Below, piece after piece: positions 10,203-20,726 of a DNA stretch of 64,000 bases. The translations under genes and the position numbers were made by a program. The notes beneath the pieces were generated by a model. That model searched no databases. It saw only the letters and a list, made by a program, of their open reading frames with translations, and had not been told where the DNA came from. The stretch's first letter is position 1, and each line of letters starts with the position of its first letter. Where the stretch lies: contig NZ_CAMPHI010000002.1 of assembly GCF_946885955.1 (NCBI RefSeq), forward strand, positions 127,597-191,596. The letters run 5' to 3'. Origin of the DNA: an uncultured Pseudomonas sp. (GTDB lineage: Bacteria > Pseudomonadota > Gammaproteobacteria > Pseudomonadales > Pseudomonadaceae).

Positions 10203-11678
10203 ATGAAACTCAATCGCCAGCACCTCTCATTGCTTGGCGGCGCTATCGCGCTGCCCGCGTATCCGCTCGACGCGACTCGTCAGGGCATCGCCCATATCGG
10301 CGTCGGCGGCTTTCACCGCGCCCATCAGGCGGTCTATACCGAGGCCTTGATGAATCAGGGCGAGGCGCTGGACTGGAGCATCTGCGGGATCGGCGTGCGC
10401 GACGGCGACCGCGCCATGCGCGATGCCCTGGCCGGGCAGGATTACCTCTACAGCCTGGTCGAGCTGGGCGACCGACCCGGCCTGCCGGTGCGGGTGATCG
10501 GCGCGATCAGCGGCATGCTTCTGGCCGAGGACTCGCCCCAGGCGGTGATCGACAAGCTGGCCGACCCGGCGATCCGCATCGTCTCGCTGACCATTACCGA
10601 GGGCGGCTATTGCATCGACGACAGCAGCGGCAAGTTTCTCGCCGAGCTGCCGCAGATCCAGCACGACCTGGCCCACCCCGAGGCGCCGTGCAGCGTCTTC
10701 GGTTTGCTCTGCGCGGCGCTGGCCAAGCGCCGCGCGACAGGTACCCCGGCGTTCACCCTGATGTCCTGCGATAACCTGCCGCACAACGGCGCGGTGACGC
10801 GCAAGGCGCTGTTGGCCTTCGCCCAGCTGGCCGATGCCGGCCTGGCCGAGTGGATCGACGCCAACGTCAGCTTCCCGAATGCCATGGTCGACCGCATTAC
10901 GCCGATGACCAGCGCCGATCACCGTCAGCAGCTGGCCGCCGAACACGGCATCGAGGATGCCTGGCCGGTGGTCTGCGAACCCTTCGTGCAGTGGGTGCTG
11001 GAGGATAAGTTCGTCAATGGTCGACCGGCCTGGGAAAAGGTCGGCGTGCAGTTCACCGACGATGTCGCGCCCTACGAGGAGATGAAGATCAAGCTGCTCA
11101 ACGGCAGCCACCTGGCGCTCACCTACCTGGGGTTTCTCAAGGGTTACCGCTTCGTCCACGAGACGATGAACGACCCGCTGCTGTGCGCTTACGTGCGCCG
11201 CTTCATGGACCTCGACGTCACGCCGCAGCTGGCGCCGGTGCCGGGCATCGATCTGACCCAGTACAAGGACACCCTGATCGAACGCTTCTCCAACCAGGCG
11301 ATTGCCGATCAGCTGGAGCGGGTCTGCTCGGACGGCTCGTCGAAGTTTCCCAAGTTCATCGTGCCGACCCTCAATCGCCTGATCGAAGCCGGCCAGCCGT
11401 TGGACCGTGCGGCGCTGGTGGTGGCGGCCTGGGCGTTGTACCTGCGTGGTGTCGACGAGCACGGCAATAGCTACCGGATCGTCGATCCGCGCGCCGAACA
11501 CTGCCAGGCGCTGGTCGCCGACGATGCCGGGCTGAGCGCCAGGCTGCTCGGCGAGGAAGGGATTTTCGGCACGGCGCTGGCCGAATCCGCGGCCTTCGTC
11601 GCCGCATTCGAACGCTGCCTGGCTAGCCTGCGCGAAGCCGGTGTGAGCGCCACCCTGCGCGCCCTGTTGCGCAACTAA
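10203..11678 (+). CDS. mtlD: Mannitol 2-dehydrogenase (polyol-specific long-chain dehydrogenase)
   Basis: The 491-residue enzyme oxidises D-mannitol to D-fructose with NAD, and in related strains also D-arabitol to D-xylulose and D-glucitol. The N-terminal Rossmann region is IGVGGFHRAHQAVYTEAL. The catalytic lysine with its Asn/His partners is seen in EMKIKLLNGSHLALTYLG. This matches the family's metal-independent Lys mechanism. Length agrees with the P. fluorescens enzyme (about 490). It is 27 bp downstream of the ATPase gene and 16 bp upstream of a transaldolase gene. Confidence 0.92.
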   Translation: MKLNRQHLSLLGGAIALPAYPLDATRQGIAHIGVGGFHRAHQAVYTEALMNQGEALDWSICGIGVRDGDRAMRDALAGQDYLYSLVELGDRPGLPVRVIGAISGMLLAEDSPQAVIDKLADPAIRIVSLTITEGGYCIDDSSGKFLAELPQIQHDLAHPEAPCSVFGLLCAALAKRRATGTPAFTLMSCDNLPHNGAVTRKALLAFAQLADAGLAEWIDANVSFPNAMVDRITPMTSADHRQQLAAEHGIEDAWPVVCEPFVQWVLEDKFVNGRPAWEKVGVQFTDDVAPYEEMKIKLLNGSHLALTYLGFLKGYRFVHETMNDPLLCAYVRRFMDLDVTPQLAPVPGIDLTQYKDTLIERFSNQAIADQLERVCSDGSSKFPKFIVPTLNRLIEAGQPLDRAALVVAAWALYLRGVDEHGNSYRIVDPRAEHCQALVADDAGLSARLLGEEGIFGTALAESAAFVAAFERCLASLREAGVSATLRALLRN

Positions 11679-11694
11679 AAATCCGGAGAATCAG

Positions 11695-12669
11695 ATGCCC
11701 AGTCTGCTCGAGCAGCTCAAACAACACAGTGTGGTGGTCGCCGATACCGGCGATCTTGCGGCGATCAAAAGTTTCCAGCCGCAGGATGCCACGACCAACC
11801 CATCGATCGTGCTCAAGGCCCTGCAGGCCGGCCAGTACCAGGAGCAACTGGACGCCGCGCTGCACTGGGCGTTGGCCAATAACCACCTGCCGGGCGGCGT
11901 GTTGGCCAATGCCTGCGATCGCCTGGTGGTGAGCATGGGCGTGGCTATCCTCGAGCAGATTCCGGGCAGGGTATCCAGCGAAGTACCGGCGGCGCTGTCG
12001 TTCGATACCCGCGCCACCCTTGAGCGTGCCCGCTCCTTGTATCGCCAGTATCTGGAGCTGGGCGTGCCCGGCGAACGCGTGCTGGTGAAGATCGCCGCGA
12101 CCTGGGAAGGCATCCAGGCGGCGCGCCAGCTTGAGCGCGAAGGTATCCATTGCAACCTTACGCTGATCTTCAATCTGGCCCAGGCGCGCGCCTGCGCCGA
12201 GGCCGGGGTGTACCTGGTGTCGCCCTTCGTCGGGCGCATTCTCGACTGGCACCGGCGCCAGTCGCCGGACAGCGGTTTCGCCGCGCTCCGCGACCCCGGG
12301 GTGATCTCGGTGCGGCAGATCTATCGCTTCTTCAAGCAGCACGACTACCCCACCGTGGTCATGGCGGCGAGCTTTCGCAACCTCGATCAGGTGCTCGCGC
12401 TGAGCGGCTGCGACCGCCTGACCATCAGCCCCGGCCTGCTCGCCGAACTGGCGGCGACTGAAGGCACGCTGACACCGGCGCTGCACGATGATGGCAAGCG
12501 TGCGGTAGCACCCGACCAATTGCGCGAGGCGCAGATGCGCTGGCAGATGAATGAAGACGCCATGGCCACGGAAAAGCTCGCCGAGGGCATTCGCCAGTTC
12601 CATGCTGACCAGCTCAAGCTCGAGGCGCTGCTTGCCGAGCGCCTGCAAAGCCTGCGTCGGGCCGGATAA
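11695..12669 (+). CDS. tal: Transaldolase
   Basis: The 324-residue class I aldolase transfers dihydroxyacetone units between sedoheptulose-7-P and glyceraldehyde-3-P. Signature DATTNPSIVLKA (near residues 31-42) and the Schiff-base lysine in VLVKIAATWEGIQAA are present, as is CNLTLIFNLAQA. Length equals the usual TalB type. Its place between mannitol dehydrogenase and xylulokinase genes suggests a dedicated copy that moves pentose phosphates from pentitol breakdown into central metabolism. The gene is not part of the P. fluorescens mannitol operon as I recall it. Confidence 0.92.
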   Translation: MPSLLEQLKQHSVVVADTGDLAAIKSFQPQDATTNPSIVLKALQAGQYQEQLDAALHWALANNHLPGGVLANACDRLVVSMGVAILEQIPGRVSSEVPAALSFDTRATLERARSLYRQYLELGVPGERVLVKIAATWEGIQAARQLEREGIHCNLTLIFNLAQARACAEAGVYLVSPFVGRILDWHRRQSPDSGFAALRDPGVISVRQIYRFFKQHDYPTVVMAASFRNLDQVLALSGCDRLTISPGLLAELAATEGTLTPALHDDGKRAVAPDQLREAQMRWQMNEDAMATEKLAEGIRQFHADQLKLEALLAERLQSLRRAG

Positions 12670-12682
12670 GGAGGCGCTGGCC

Positions 12683-14167
12683 ATGTTTCTCGGCATCGAT
12701 TGCGGAACCCAGGGCACCAAGGCGTTGATCCTCGACGCCGACAGCGGCCGCGTGCTCGGCCAGGGCAGTGCCCGTCACGGCCTGATCGAAGGCGCCAACG
12801 GCCGCCGCGAGCAGCTGCCCAGCGACTGGCTGACGGCCTGCGAACAGGCCATCCACCAGGCGCTGAATGCTGCCGGTATCGATGGCAGGCAGATTCTCGG
12901 TATCGGCGTGTCCGGCCAGCAGCACGGTCTGGTGCTGCTCGACGAGCGCGGCGAGGTGCTGCGCCCGGCCAAGCTCTGGTGCGACACAGAATCGGCGCCG
13001 CAGAACCAGCGCCTGCTCGATTACCTTGGCGGCGAGGCCGGCTCGCTCGAACGCCTTGGCGTGGCGATCGCGCCCGGTTACACGGTGTCCAAGTTGCTCT
13101 GGACCCGGGAAACCCAGCCTGAGGTGTTCGCCCGTATCGCGCATGTGCTGCTGCCCCACGAGTATCTCAACTACTGGCTCAGCGGGCGCTGTTGCAGCGA
13201 GTACGGCGACGCCTCCGGCACCGGCTACTTCGATGTGCGCCGGCGCAGTTGGGACGGCGTCCTGCTCAACCATATCGACCCGAGCGGGCGGCTAGTCGCA
13301 GCGTTGCCTGAGTTGATCGAGTCCGAGCGCTGCGTCGGGCGCATTCGTCCGGAGCTCGCCGAACGTCTGGGCATCAATCCCGCCGCGATGATAGCCAGCG
13401 GTGGCGGCGACAACATGCTCGGCGCTATCGGCACCGGCAATATCCAGCCGGGCGCGATCACCATGAGCCTCGGCACCTCGGGCACCCTGTATGCCTACTC
13501 GGATCAACCTCGGATCAGCCCGCAGCCACAAGTGGCGACGTTCTGCTCTTCGTCGGGCGGCTGGCTGGCGTTGATCTGCACGATGAACCTGACCAACGCC
13601 AGTGGCATCGTCGGGCAACTGCTGGAGCTGGATATCCAGCAGTTCGCCGCGCTGGCCGCCCAGGCCCCGGTCGGCGCCGAGGGCTTGCTGCTGTTGCCGT
13701 TCTTCAATGGCGAGCGGGTGCCGGCGCTGCCCGCCGCCACGGCCAGCCTGCTGGGGATGACCGCCGGCAACCTGACCCGCGCCAACCTCTGCCACGCGGT
13801 GATCGAGGGCAGCCTGTTCGGCTTGCGCTACGGCCTCGACCTGTTGCGTGCCGGCGGCTGCGAAAGCCAGCGCATCCGCCTGATCGGCGGCGCGGCGCAA
13901 AGCCCGCTGTGGCGGCAGATGGTCGCCGACATCATGGCCACACCGCTGATCTGCCCGACCCATACCGAAGCCGCGGCCCTGGGCGCGGCGATTCAGGCGG
14001 CCTGGTGTCTGGCGCACGAACAGGGCCAAGCGACCAGCCTGGAGCAGTTTTGCCAGCGCTGCGTCAGCCTCGACGGCAACAGCGAAACCCATCCCGATCC
14101 TCAACGCAGCGGCGAATACCAGAACGTTTACCGGCGTTATCGCGAACAGGTGATGCGCCTGCAGTAA
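12683..14167 (+). CDS. xylB: Xylulokinase
   Basis: The 494-residue FGGY-family kinase phosphorylates D-xylulose, the product of xylitol or arabitol oxidation. The start ATG 12683 is preceded by a strong AAGGAGG (12668-12674); an upstream in-frame ATG would overlap the transaldolase gene. Phosphate-binding DCGTQGTKALILD is at the N-terminus, followed by GVSGQQHGLVLLD, then GGGDNMLGAIGTG and the second ATP-binding motif GGAAQSPLWRQMVADI. The corresponding gene of the P. fluorescens operon is called mtlY. Confidence 0.92.
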   Translation: MFLGIDCGTQGTKALILDADSGRVLGQGSARHGLIEGANGRREQLPSDWLTACEQAIHQALNAAGIDGRQILGIGVSGQQHGLVLLDERGEVLRPAKLWCDTESAPQNQRLLDYLGGEAGSLERLGVAIAPGYTVSKLLWTRETQPEVFARIAHVLLPHEYLNYWLSGRCCSEYGDASGTGYFDVRRRSWDGVLLNHIDPSGRLVAALPELIESERCVGRIRPELAERLGINPAAMIASGGGDNMLGAIGTGNIQPGAITMSLGTSGTLYAYSDQPRISPQPQVATFCSSSGGWLALICTMNLTNASGIVGQLLELDIQQFAALAAQAPVGAEGLLLLPFFNGERVPALPAATASLLGMTAGNLTRANLCHAVIEGSLFGLRYGLDLLRAGGCESQRIRLIGGAAQSPLWRQMVADIMATPLICPTHTEAAALGAAIQAAWCLAHEQGQATSLEQFCQRCVSLDGNSETHPDPQRSGEYQNVYRRYREQVMRLQ

Positions 14168-14231
14168 ACACCGGCTGGCCCGCTCAACCCAACGAACTCG
14201 GCGCTTGCGCCACCCTGAACTGGAGACACCC

Positions 14232-15173
14232 ATGTACCTGATATGCGGCGAAGCGCTGTTCGATTTCTTCGGCCTGGAGCAGGGCGCGCGCAGCAGCGAG
14301 CTGACGTTCAAGGCGCTGGCCGGCGGCTCGCCGTTCAACGTGGCCGTTGGCTTGTGTCGCCTGGGCAGTGCGGCGGCGTTGTTCGGCGGAATTTCCAGCG
14401 ACCCGCTCGGCACGCGCTTGCGCCGGGTGTTGGCCGAGGAAGGGGTGTGCGGCGATTACCTGATCGCCAGCGATGCGCCGACCACCCTGGCGATGGTAAC
14501 GGTCGATGCGCAAGGCTCGCCGCAATATGGCTTCCGTGGCGAAGGCTGCGCCGACCGTCAGCTGCGCCTCGAACATCTACCGCAGTTGAGCGCAGAGGTG
14601 CGCGGCATCCACGTTGGTTCCTACTCGCTGGTGGTCACGCCGATTGCCGACACCCTGCTCGAACTGGTGCGCCGCGAGGGCGAGCGGCGGCTGATCAGCC
14701 TCGACCCCAATGTGCGGCTCAACGTCGAGCCGGATATCGCGCTGTGGCGCCAGCGTGTCGAGGCATTCGCCGCCCATGCGCACCTGATCAAGGTCAGCGA
14801 GGAAGACCTGGGCCTGCTCTATCCCGACCAGGATCCGCAGGCCGTGGCCGAGCGCTGGCTCGGACAGCGTTGCCAGCTGGTATTCCTCACCCACGGCGGC
14901 CAGGGCGCCAGCGTCCACAGCACCACCCATGGCCAGTGGCGGGTGTCGGCTGTGGCGGTACAGACCCGCGATACCGTCGGCGCTGGCGACACCTTTCAGG
15001 CCGCGTTGCTCAGCCACCTCGCCCGCCATGGCCTGGACAGCCCGCAAGGCTTGGCCGGAATCAGCCGCGAACAACTCGACGCGATGCTCGCGCTGGCGGT
15101 ACGCGCCGCCGCCCTGACCTGTTCGCGGGTTGGCCCGGATCTGCCGCGCTGGCATGAACTCGAAGCGTTTTGA
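14232..15173 (+). CDS. mtlZ: Fructokinase (PfkB family)
   Basis: The 313-residue sugar kinase would convert fructose released by mannitol dehydrogenase to fructose-6-phosphate. The start is taken at ATG 14232 (MYLICGEALFDFF), the usual family start. PfkB signature 1 is GGSPFNVAVGLCRLGSAAALFG. Signature 2 with the catalytic Asp is DTVGAGDTFQAALLSHL. Regions binding the sugar (GEALFDFF) and ATP (LTHGGQGASV) are recognisable. It lies between the xylulokinase and phosphoglucose isomerase genes in one transcription unit. Confidence 0.9.
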   Translation: MYLICGEALFDFFGLEQGARSSELTFKALAGGSPFNVAVGLCRLGSAAALFGGISSDPLGTRLRRVLAEEGVCGDYLIASDAPTTLAMVTVDAQGSPQYGFRGEGCADRQLRLEHLPQLSAEVRGIHVGSYSLVVTPIADTLLELVRREGERRLISLDPNVRLNVEPDIALWRQRVEAFAAHAHLIKVSEEDLGLLYPDQDPQAVAERWLGQRCQLVFLTHGGQGASVHSTTHGQWRVSAVAVQTRDTVGAGDTFQAALLSHLARHGLDSPQGLAGISREQLDAMLALAVRAAALTCSRVGPDLPRWHELEAF

Positions 15174-15204
15174 TTAACCGCCCGCCTTATTCCCAGGAGC
15201 CCAT

Positions 15205-16869
15205 ATGCCGCACTCTCCCTCATCCGCCGATATCACCCGCAGCGCCAGTTGGCGGGCTCTCGCCGCACACCGCGAGCAGTTGGCCGACTTCTCGCTACGC
15301 CAGGCGTTCGCCCACGACCCGCAGCGTTTCGCCAAGTTCTCGCTGAACGACTGCGGGCTGTTTCTCGATTACTCGAAGAACCTTATCGACACCCGCACCC
15401 GCGAACTGCTGGTCGGCCTGGCCGAGGAGGCGGGGCTAGCCCGGGCGATTGGCGATCTGTTCGATGGCGCCCTGGTCAACGGCTCGGAGCAGCGGCCGGC
15501 GTTGCATACCGCGTTGCGTCGGCCGCTCGGCGACCGGGTACTGGTCGATGGCGTCGACGTGATGCCGCAGGTGCAGCGGGTGCTGCACCGCATGGGTGAG
15601 CTGGTCGGCCAGGTGCATCACGGCTTGTGGCGCGGCTACACGGAAAAGCCGATCACCGATGTGGTGAATATCGGCATCGGTGGTTCCTTCCTCGGCCCGC
15701 AACTGGTCTCCGAGGCGCTGCTGCCGTTCGCCCAGCGCGGCGTGCGCTGCCATTACCTGGCGAATATCGACGGCAGTTCGTTCCATGAACTGGTGGCCAA
15801 GCTGCGCGCGGAAACCACTCTGTTCATCGTCTCGTCGAAAACCTTCGGCACTCTGGAAACCCTGAAGAACGCCCAGGCCGCGCGCGACTGGTACCTGGCC
15901 CAGGGCGGCACGGAAGCGGAGTTGCACAGGCACTTTATGGCGGTGTCGAGCAACACCGCGGCGGCGGTGGCGTTCGGCATCCGCGAGGAAAACATTCTGC
16001 CGATGTGGGATTGGGTCGGCGGGCGCTATTCGTTGTGGTCGGCCATCGGCCTGCCGATCGCCATGTCGATCGGCATCTGCAACTTCAAGGAATTGCTCGC
16101 CGGCGCCTACCGCATGGACCAGCACTTCCAGAGCGCGCCCTTCGAACGCAACATGCCGGTGCTACTGGCCTTGCTCGGCATCTGGTACGGCAATTTCTGG
16201 GGCGCGCAGAGCCACGCGATCCTGCCGTACGACCATTACCTGCGCAATATCACCAAACACCTGCAGCAGCTGGATATGGAATCCAACGGCAAGTGCGTGC
16301 GCCAGGACGGCAGCCCAGTGACCACTGCCAGCGGCCCGGTGATCTGGGGCGGCGTCGGCTGCAACGGCCAGCATGCCTATCACCAGTTGCTGCACCAGGG
16401 TACGGCGCTGATCCCGGCGGATTTCATCGTGCCGGTGAGCAGCTACAACCCGGTCGCCGACCACCATCAATGGTTGTTCGCCAACTGCCTGTCGCAGAGC
16501 CAGGCGCTGATGCTCGGCAAATCCCGCGCCGAGGCCGAGGCCGAGTTGCGTGCCGCGGGGCTCGGCGAAGCTGAGGTGCAGCGCCTGGCGCCGCACAAGG
16601 TCATCCCCGGCAATCGGCCGAGCAACACCCTGGTACTCGAACGCGTCAGCCCCAGGCGCCTCGGCGCGCTGATAGCGCTGTACGAGCACAAGGTATTCGT
16701 GCAAAGCGCGATCTGGGGCACTAACGCCTTCGATCAATGGGGCGTCGAGTTGGGCAAAGCGCTCGGCCAGGGCGTGTATTCGCGGATGGTCGGCAGTGAA
16801 CGCAGAGATGCCGAGGATGGTTCCACCCAGGGCCTGATCGAGTTCTTCCGCGGTCGTCATCGCGGCTGA
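15205..16869 (+). CDS. pgi: Glucose-6-phosphate isomerase
   Basis: The 554-residue enzyme interconverts fructose-6-P and glucose-6-P. Both family signatures are present: the catalytic block [16 protein letters not shown] and the C-terminal region [24 protein letters not shown]. Also visible are the sugar-phosphate loop [11 protein letters not shown] and the substrate-binding [11 protein letters not shown]. Length is normal (about 550). Having pgi in the operon feeds fructose-6-P from mannitol directly to glucose-6-P, the substrate of the zwf enzyme encoded at 58790. Whether a second pgi exists elsewhere cannot be seen. Confidence 0.93.
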   Translation: MPHSPSSADITRSASWRALAAHREQLADFSLRQAFAHDPQRFAKFSLNDCGLFLDYSKNLIDTRTRELLVGLAEEAGLARAIGDLFDGALVNGSEQRPALHTALRRPLGDRVLVDGVDVMPQVQRVLHRMGELVGQVHHGLWRGYTEKPITDVVNIGIGGSFLGPQLVSEALLPFAQRGVRCHYLANIDGSSFHELVAKLRAETTLFIVSSKTFGTLETLKNAQAARDWYLAQGGTEAELHRHFMAVSSNTAAAVAFGIREENILPMWDWVGGRYSLWSAIGLPIAMSIGICNFKELLAGAYRMDQHFQSAPFERNMPVLLALLGIWYGNFWGAQSHAILPYDHYLRNITKHLQQLDMESNGKCVRQDGSPVTTASGPVIWGGVGCNGQHAYHQLLHQGTALIPADFIVPVSSYNPVADHHQWLFANCLSQSQALMLGKSRAEAEAELRAAGLGEAEVQRLAPHKVIPGNRPSNTLVLERVSPRRLGALIALYEHKVFVQSAIWGTNAFDQWGVELGKALGQGVYSRMVGSERRDAEDGSTQGLIEFFRGRHRG

Positions 16870-16934
16870 TTCGTCGCCCAGACGAGCAAAACCAATCCCC
16901 ACGTTGTAGTGCCTCCGGCTATTGCCGGGGCCGC

Positions 16935-16953
16935 GCCGTGCGCAACGCACGGC
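16935..16953. other. Hairpin between pgi and the second porin gene
   Basis: A perfect 8-bp stem GCCGTGCG / CGCACGGC with a CAA loop. A second short inverted repeat (CCGCC / GGCGG) follows at about 16964-16978. There is no T-run, so this is more likely an mRNA-processing or attenuation structure than a complete terminator. Confidence 0.35.
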
Positions 16954-16996
16954 CTCACCGAATCCGCCATTCCGGCGGCTATTTGCAGTACCTCAC

Positions 16997-17010
16997 ACAA
17001 TAAAAACAAT
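16997..17010 (+). promoter_or_regulatory. A-rich Hfq/Crc-type motif overlapping the porin ribosome binding site
   Basis: ACAATAAAAACAAT is followed at once by CAGGAG (17011-17016) and ATG 17022. It contains four AAN units in a row, the best match to the pseudomonad Hfq/Crc target in this window. Confidence 0.5.
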
Positions 17011-17021
17011 CAGGAGCTGTC

Positions 17022-18275
17022 ATGAAAATCAGTACTAACCCTGTATCCCATCGGCTTGGTGGTGCGCGTCGCGCACCCTACGTGGTCGCGCTTGCCCTCG
17101 GTTTGGCGTTGCCCCAGGCCCAGGCGCTGGAGTTCACCGGCTATGTGCGCAGCGGCGTCGGCAGTGCGGACGGCAACGGCACCCAGTCCTGTTTCCAGCT
17201 ACCCGGTGCGCCGTCGAAATACCGCCTGGGTAACGAGTGCGAGCAGTACAGCGAGCTGGACCTGCGCCAGGACCTGGCCAGTTTCGATGACGGCTCGGTA
17301 CTCAGCGTCGAAGGCATGGCGCAGCTGTACAACGCCTATGGCCATACGCCGAAGTTCACTGGCGACTACGGCTTCGCGCGGATGAACCAGATGTACGCGG
17401 AATGGAGCAACGTCAGTGCGCTCAACGGCGGTTCGCTATGGGCCGGGCGGCGCTTCTACAAACGTAACGACATCCATATCTCCGACTTCTTCTACTGGAA
17501 CCAGAGCGGCACCGGCGCGGGTATCGAGGATTTCGAGCTGGGCGGGTTGAAATACAGCTACGCGTTTTCGCGCAAGGACAGCTACTTTCAGGAACCCTAT
17601 ATCAACCGCCACGACTTCAACGTCGCCGGCTTCGATGTCAATCCGGGCGGCGAGCTGGAGTTCGGCCTGAGCTATATCGACAAGCCCGACAGCACCGATG
17701 CCCACAGCGGCTGGGCGATCACCGCGCAGCATAAGCAGAGCGATTTTCTCGGCGGCAAGAACACCTTCGCCCTGCAATACGGTCGCGGCCCCGGCACCGC
17801 CTTGGGTTACACCGGCGACGTGACCCTGGACAGCGACAACAAGAGCTATCGCCTGGTCGAGTTCTTCGATTGGCAGGCCACGCCGCGCTTGGGTGGCCAG
17901 GTGCAGTTCGTCTACCAGAAGGACATCCGTCCCGACGGTGACGACCAGGACTGGCTGTCGGTCGGCGGGCGTACCAGCTATGCCTTCACCGAGCAGTTCA
18001 AGCTGGTCGGCGAGATCGGCCACGATCAGGTCGATGCCACCGACGGTACGCGCAAGCTGACCAAGTTCACCGTGGCGCCAACCTGGTCGCCGTCCGGCCC
18101 GGGCTTCTGGGCGCGCCCGGAAATCCGCTTGTACTACACCTACGCCAACTGGAACGAAGCGGCGCAGCGTGCGGCCAGCCTGGTCGCCGCCGGCTCGGCG
18201 CTGTCAGACAGCGGCGCGTTCGGCACTGCCCAGCACGGCTCGAACTTCGGTGTGCAGGTGGAATACTGGTGGTGA
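17022..18275 (+). CDS. LamB-family maltoporin-like sugar porin
   Basis: This 417-residue outer membrane protein would give polyols or sugars access to the periplasm. The signal peptide runs to about residue 36 (LALPQAQA, then LEFTGYVRSG). The LamB-type N-terminus, LEFTGYVRSGVGSADGNGTQ, and the plug-like segment with two cysteines (SCFQLPG and LGNECEQY) are typical. WAGRRFYKRNDIHISDFFYW is the family hallmark. The C-terminus QVEYWW ends in an aromatic residue. It has no coiled coil, unlike the porin at 473. Its position at the end of the polyol operon suggests polyol uptake. Confidence 0.9.
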   Translation: MKISTNPVSHRLGGARRAPYVVALALGLALPQAQALEFTGYVRSGVGSADGNGTQSCFQLPGAPSKYRLGNECEQYSELDLRQDLASFDDGSVLSVEGMAQLYNAYGHTPKFTGDYGFARMNQMYAEWSNVSALNGGSLWAGRRFYKRNDIHISDFFYWNQSGTGAGIEDFELGGLKYSYAFSRKDSYFQEPYINRHDFNVAGFDVNPGGELEFGLSYIDKPDSTDAHSGWAITAQHKQSDFLGGKNTFALQYGRGPGTALGYTGDVTLDSDNKSYRLVEFFDWQATPRLGGQVQFVYQKDIRPDGDDQDWLSVGGRTSYAFTEQFKLVGEIGHDQVDATDGTRKLTKFTVAPTWSPSGPGFWARPEIRLYYTYANWNEAAQRAASLVAAGSALSDSGAFGTAQHGSNFGVQVEYWW

Positions 18276-18307
18276 TCGCCGGCTAGCCAAAAGGCAGCTA
18301 AAAGCGG

Positions 18308-18338
18308 CCGAGGGATGCTGAGAGCACTCCTCGGTTTT
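18308..18338 (+). terminator. Rho-independent terminator of the polyol operon
   Basis: A 12-bp stem with two central mismatches (CCGAGGGATGCT / AGCACTCCTCGG) and a GAG loop, directly followed by TTTT. It lies 32 bp after the porin stop codon and closes the roughly 14-kb unit. Confidence 0.75.
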
Positions 18339-18647
18339 CACCTACCTGGCAACAAAGGTACGCACCAGCGCATGAGTGGCTGCTGAACGAGCACGGGCGT
18401 TGCCAAGCTGTATTGGCGAGGTGGTCAGATATCCGTTGTTTGAGCCCAGACGGCCGTGAGTCTAGCCATTTGTACCGACTGTTTTGGGGGTTAACACTAC
18501 TTCATTCGCCGAGTATCGCAACACCAGTAGCCACTATCTTTCTTTGGGTCCTGCGTCTGGACGTTAGATTGGGTGACGCACTATCTCTTCACTAAATGAT
18601 TGATTGTGACTACCTCCTATTCGAAACATAGTTGCAGGTATTATAAA
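18339..18647. other. Non-coding stretch before the chemoreceptor gene
   Basis: About 310 bp between the operon terminator and the chemoreceptor gene. Base composition becomes AT-rich from about 18480. No convincing promoter was found. A flagellar sigma28 match was looked for: GCCGAGTA near 18507 lacks a correctly spaced -35. No gene, repeat or RNA is recognised. Confidence 0.4.
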
Positions 18648-20726
18648 ATGAACAAAAGCCATCGCATAAAAGCTGGGATAGTGTCTCGAGTTTGTCTGGG
18701 TTTTCTCGTGGTTCTATTAGTTTCGTTTACTTCGACATTAATCCAAATGAATTACTCTGGGAGGACTATCGAAAATGTCGACAATATTGTTGCCCGGTCC
18801 GCTCCTCTACTTCAATCAAATAATACTCTTTTGCTCAGTCTGACGAAGGTCAGCAGATTGTTTCAAGAGTACCTGTCTGCTACGGCAGAAAATGATTTGA
18901 ATAACATTGAAGGGCGAATAAAGCAAAATTTGGAAGTCATCCATGATCATTTGAAGATAATAGAAAATATCATGAAGGATGCAAACGAATTAGGGGAAAA
19001 TGAAAGCGCGCTACATTTGAAGGATACATTTAATGCAATTGAAGAACTCATGAATCGCACAATGCTAAGGCATGTTGCCAACCTGGAGTCCATCAATGCC
19101 GTTAGCATCCAGAATGCGAAACTAATGAAATTGGAGAATGAAGTAAATACGACGTTTGATTCGTTGGTAATGTCCTTGAATGATGATTACGCTATTTCAA
19201 TCGCGTATGAGTTTTATGCATCGCTTTTAAAAAGCATCATGATCGTAAATAGAATAGGTTTGGCTGCGACGCAAGAAGAATTAATAGAAAATAATGAGTT
19301 ATTTTCCAAATGGAATGAAGCGCATCAGGATAAGTTTTACAGTTTTGTAACCTTGGCAAGTGACTATTCTGAAGCTAAAGATTTTATGGTCACGGCAAAA
19401 AACAATACAGATGCGGTCACGTCGATGGTCAAAGGAACAAAAGATAATCCGGGTATGTTGCTTTTGAAACAGAAAATTATTGAATATAAATCCGAGAACG
19501 ATGCCAGTTTGCAGAGGATGGCCGAGCTACAAAAGGACTCCGATAATTTTTTACAAGCGCTTAATAAGTATGCTCAAGACTATGCTTTACAGTCAAACGA
19601 AGCTGTCTCCGGTATGCTCTCCAAGAGTTTACTGTCCTCCAAAACAGCGTTCTTGATTTCCATCATCACTTCTCTGATTGTGCTGTTTGCCATAGTGCGA
19701 AGCATTCGTCCATCTTTACAGGTTCTTAAACGGGCTCTGAACACTCTATCTCAGGGAGATTTAACCGTTGTAATTGATCATCACAGTAAGGATGAAATGG
19801 GCGAGTTGACTCAAGCGGTCGAGGGAGTTCGACAGGCTTTTGTAAATATTATTCTTGAAATCAAGGGGAGTGCGCTATTGATTCAGGAGTCGGCGCAAAA
19901 CAATCAAGCCATGTCTGAGGAAGTGAAGGTTCAGGCCGACGCGCAATATGAAAATATTGAAACTATCTCCACATCCATGTGTGAAATGAGCACCACGGCT
20001 GAAAAAGTGGCGGAAATTTCCAATCAAGGCAAGCAGCTGACATCTATGGCGGTAGGTGAAATAGAGCTTACTGTCAGGGATATGAACCTGAACCTCGCTT
20101 CCTTGGATGTTCTTAGGGAGAGTATTGTCCAACTGGTGGCATCCACAAAACTTCTCGCGGTGGAAATGGAGGGTATAAAAGGTATTTCATCAGTAATTAA
20201 TGATATTGCCGAACAAATTAACCTGCTTGCGCTTAATGCAGCCATTGAAGCGGCGCGAGCAGGTGACCATGGTAGAGGCTTTGCCGTGGTTGCTGACGAG
20301 GTCCGTACCCTCGCCAACCGAACAGCCGGTTCAACGACAAAAATCCGTAATACCATAGAAGACCTGATTAGCCGCTATCACAGGCTTTCTGAAGTTATGG
20401 TTGAAAATAAAACTTCCGTTATCAGGAGTCACGAAGTATCAAGTCTTGCCACTCAAAATATTTCCGACTTTCGGCAGCGCATTTTAGAACTCAATTCTCT
20501 CAGCGTCGAAATTGAGCAAGCGTCTAAGGAGCAAAGCCTAGTAGGAGAAGATATAAGCCATCGCTTGACCAGTGTTGCTCGCACAGCAAAGGAAGCCAGC
20601 AGCAAGTCTTCGTCTGGGTTAGGTATAAGCAACCGGCTGGGTATAGCCGCGGAAGAAATGGAGCGAATTGTATCGCGTTTCAAAGTGCCAGGCTTGGAGC
20701 CCGGAGAGCCAAGGGGTATGTCGTAG
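18648..20726 (+). CDS. Methyl-accepting chemotaxis protein with a large periplasmic domain
   Basis: ATG 18648 ([10 protein letters not shown]) is preferred to the upstream TTG at 18600, giving 692 residues. TM1 is at about residues 12-33 and TM2 at about 330-350. Between them lies a helical periplasmic domain of nearly 300 residues, about twice the size of a simple four-helix bundle. A HAMP domain follows ([20 protein letters not shown]), then the signalling coiled coil whose hairpin tip reads [20 protein letters not shown]. No C-terminal CheR-binding pentapeptide is seen (end PGEPRGMS). The gene is clearly more AT-rich than its neighbours, which suggests transfer. It faces the orphan polyol-binding protein gene at 20778. 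Confidence 0.88.
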   Translation: MNKSHRIKAGIVSRVCLGFLVVLLVSFTSTLIQMNYSGRTIENVDNIVARSAPLLQSNNTLLLSLTKVSRLFQEYLSATAENDLNNIEGRIKQNLEVIHDHLKIIENIMKDANELGENESALHLKDTFNAIEELMNRTMLRHVANLESINAVSIQNAKLMKLENEVNTTFDSLVMSLNDDYAISIAYEFYASLLKSIMIVNRIGLAATQEELIENNELFSKWNEAHQDKFYSFVTLASDYSEAKDFMVTAKNNTDAVTSMVKGTKDNPGMLLLKQKIIEYKSENDASLQRMAELQKDSDNFLQALNKYAQDYALQSNEAVSGMLSKSLLSSKTAFLISIITSLIVLFAIVRSIRPSLQVLKRALNTLSQGDLTVVIDHHSKDEMGELTQAVEGVRQAFVNIILEIKGSALLIQESAQNNQAMSEEVKVQADAQYENIETISTSMCEMSTTAEKVAEISNQGKQLTSMAVGEIELTVRDMNLNLASLDVLRESIVQLVASTKLLAVEMEGIKGISSVINDIAEQINLLALNAAIEAARAGDHGRGFAVVADEVRTLANRTAGSTTKIRNTIEDLISRYHRLSEVMVENKTSVIRSHEVSSLATQNISDFRQRILELNSLSVEIEQASKEQSLVGEDISHRLTSVARTAKEASSKSSSGLGISNRLGIAAEEMERIVSRFKVPGLEPGEPRGMS

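Noticed and set aside
18500..18515. Flagellar sigma28 promoter for the chemoreceptor gene
   Set aside because: GCCGAGTA resembles the -10 but no TAAA-type -35 stands at the right distance.
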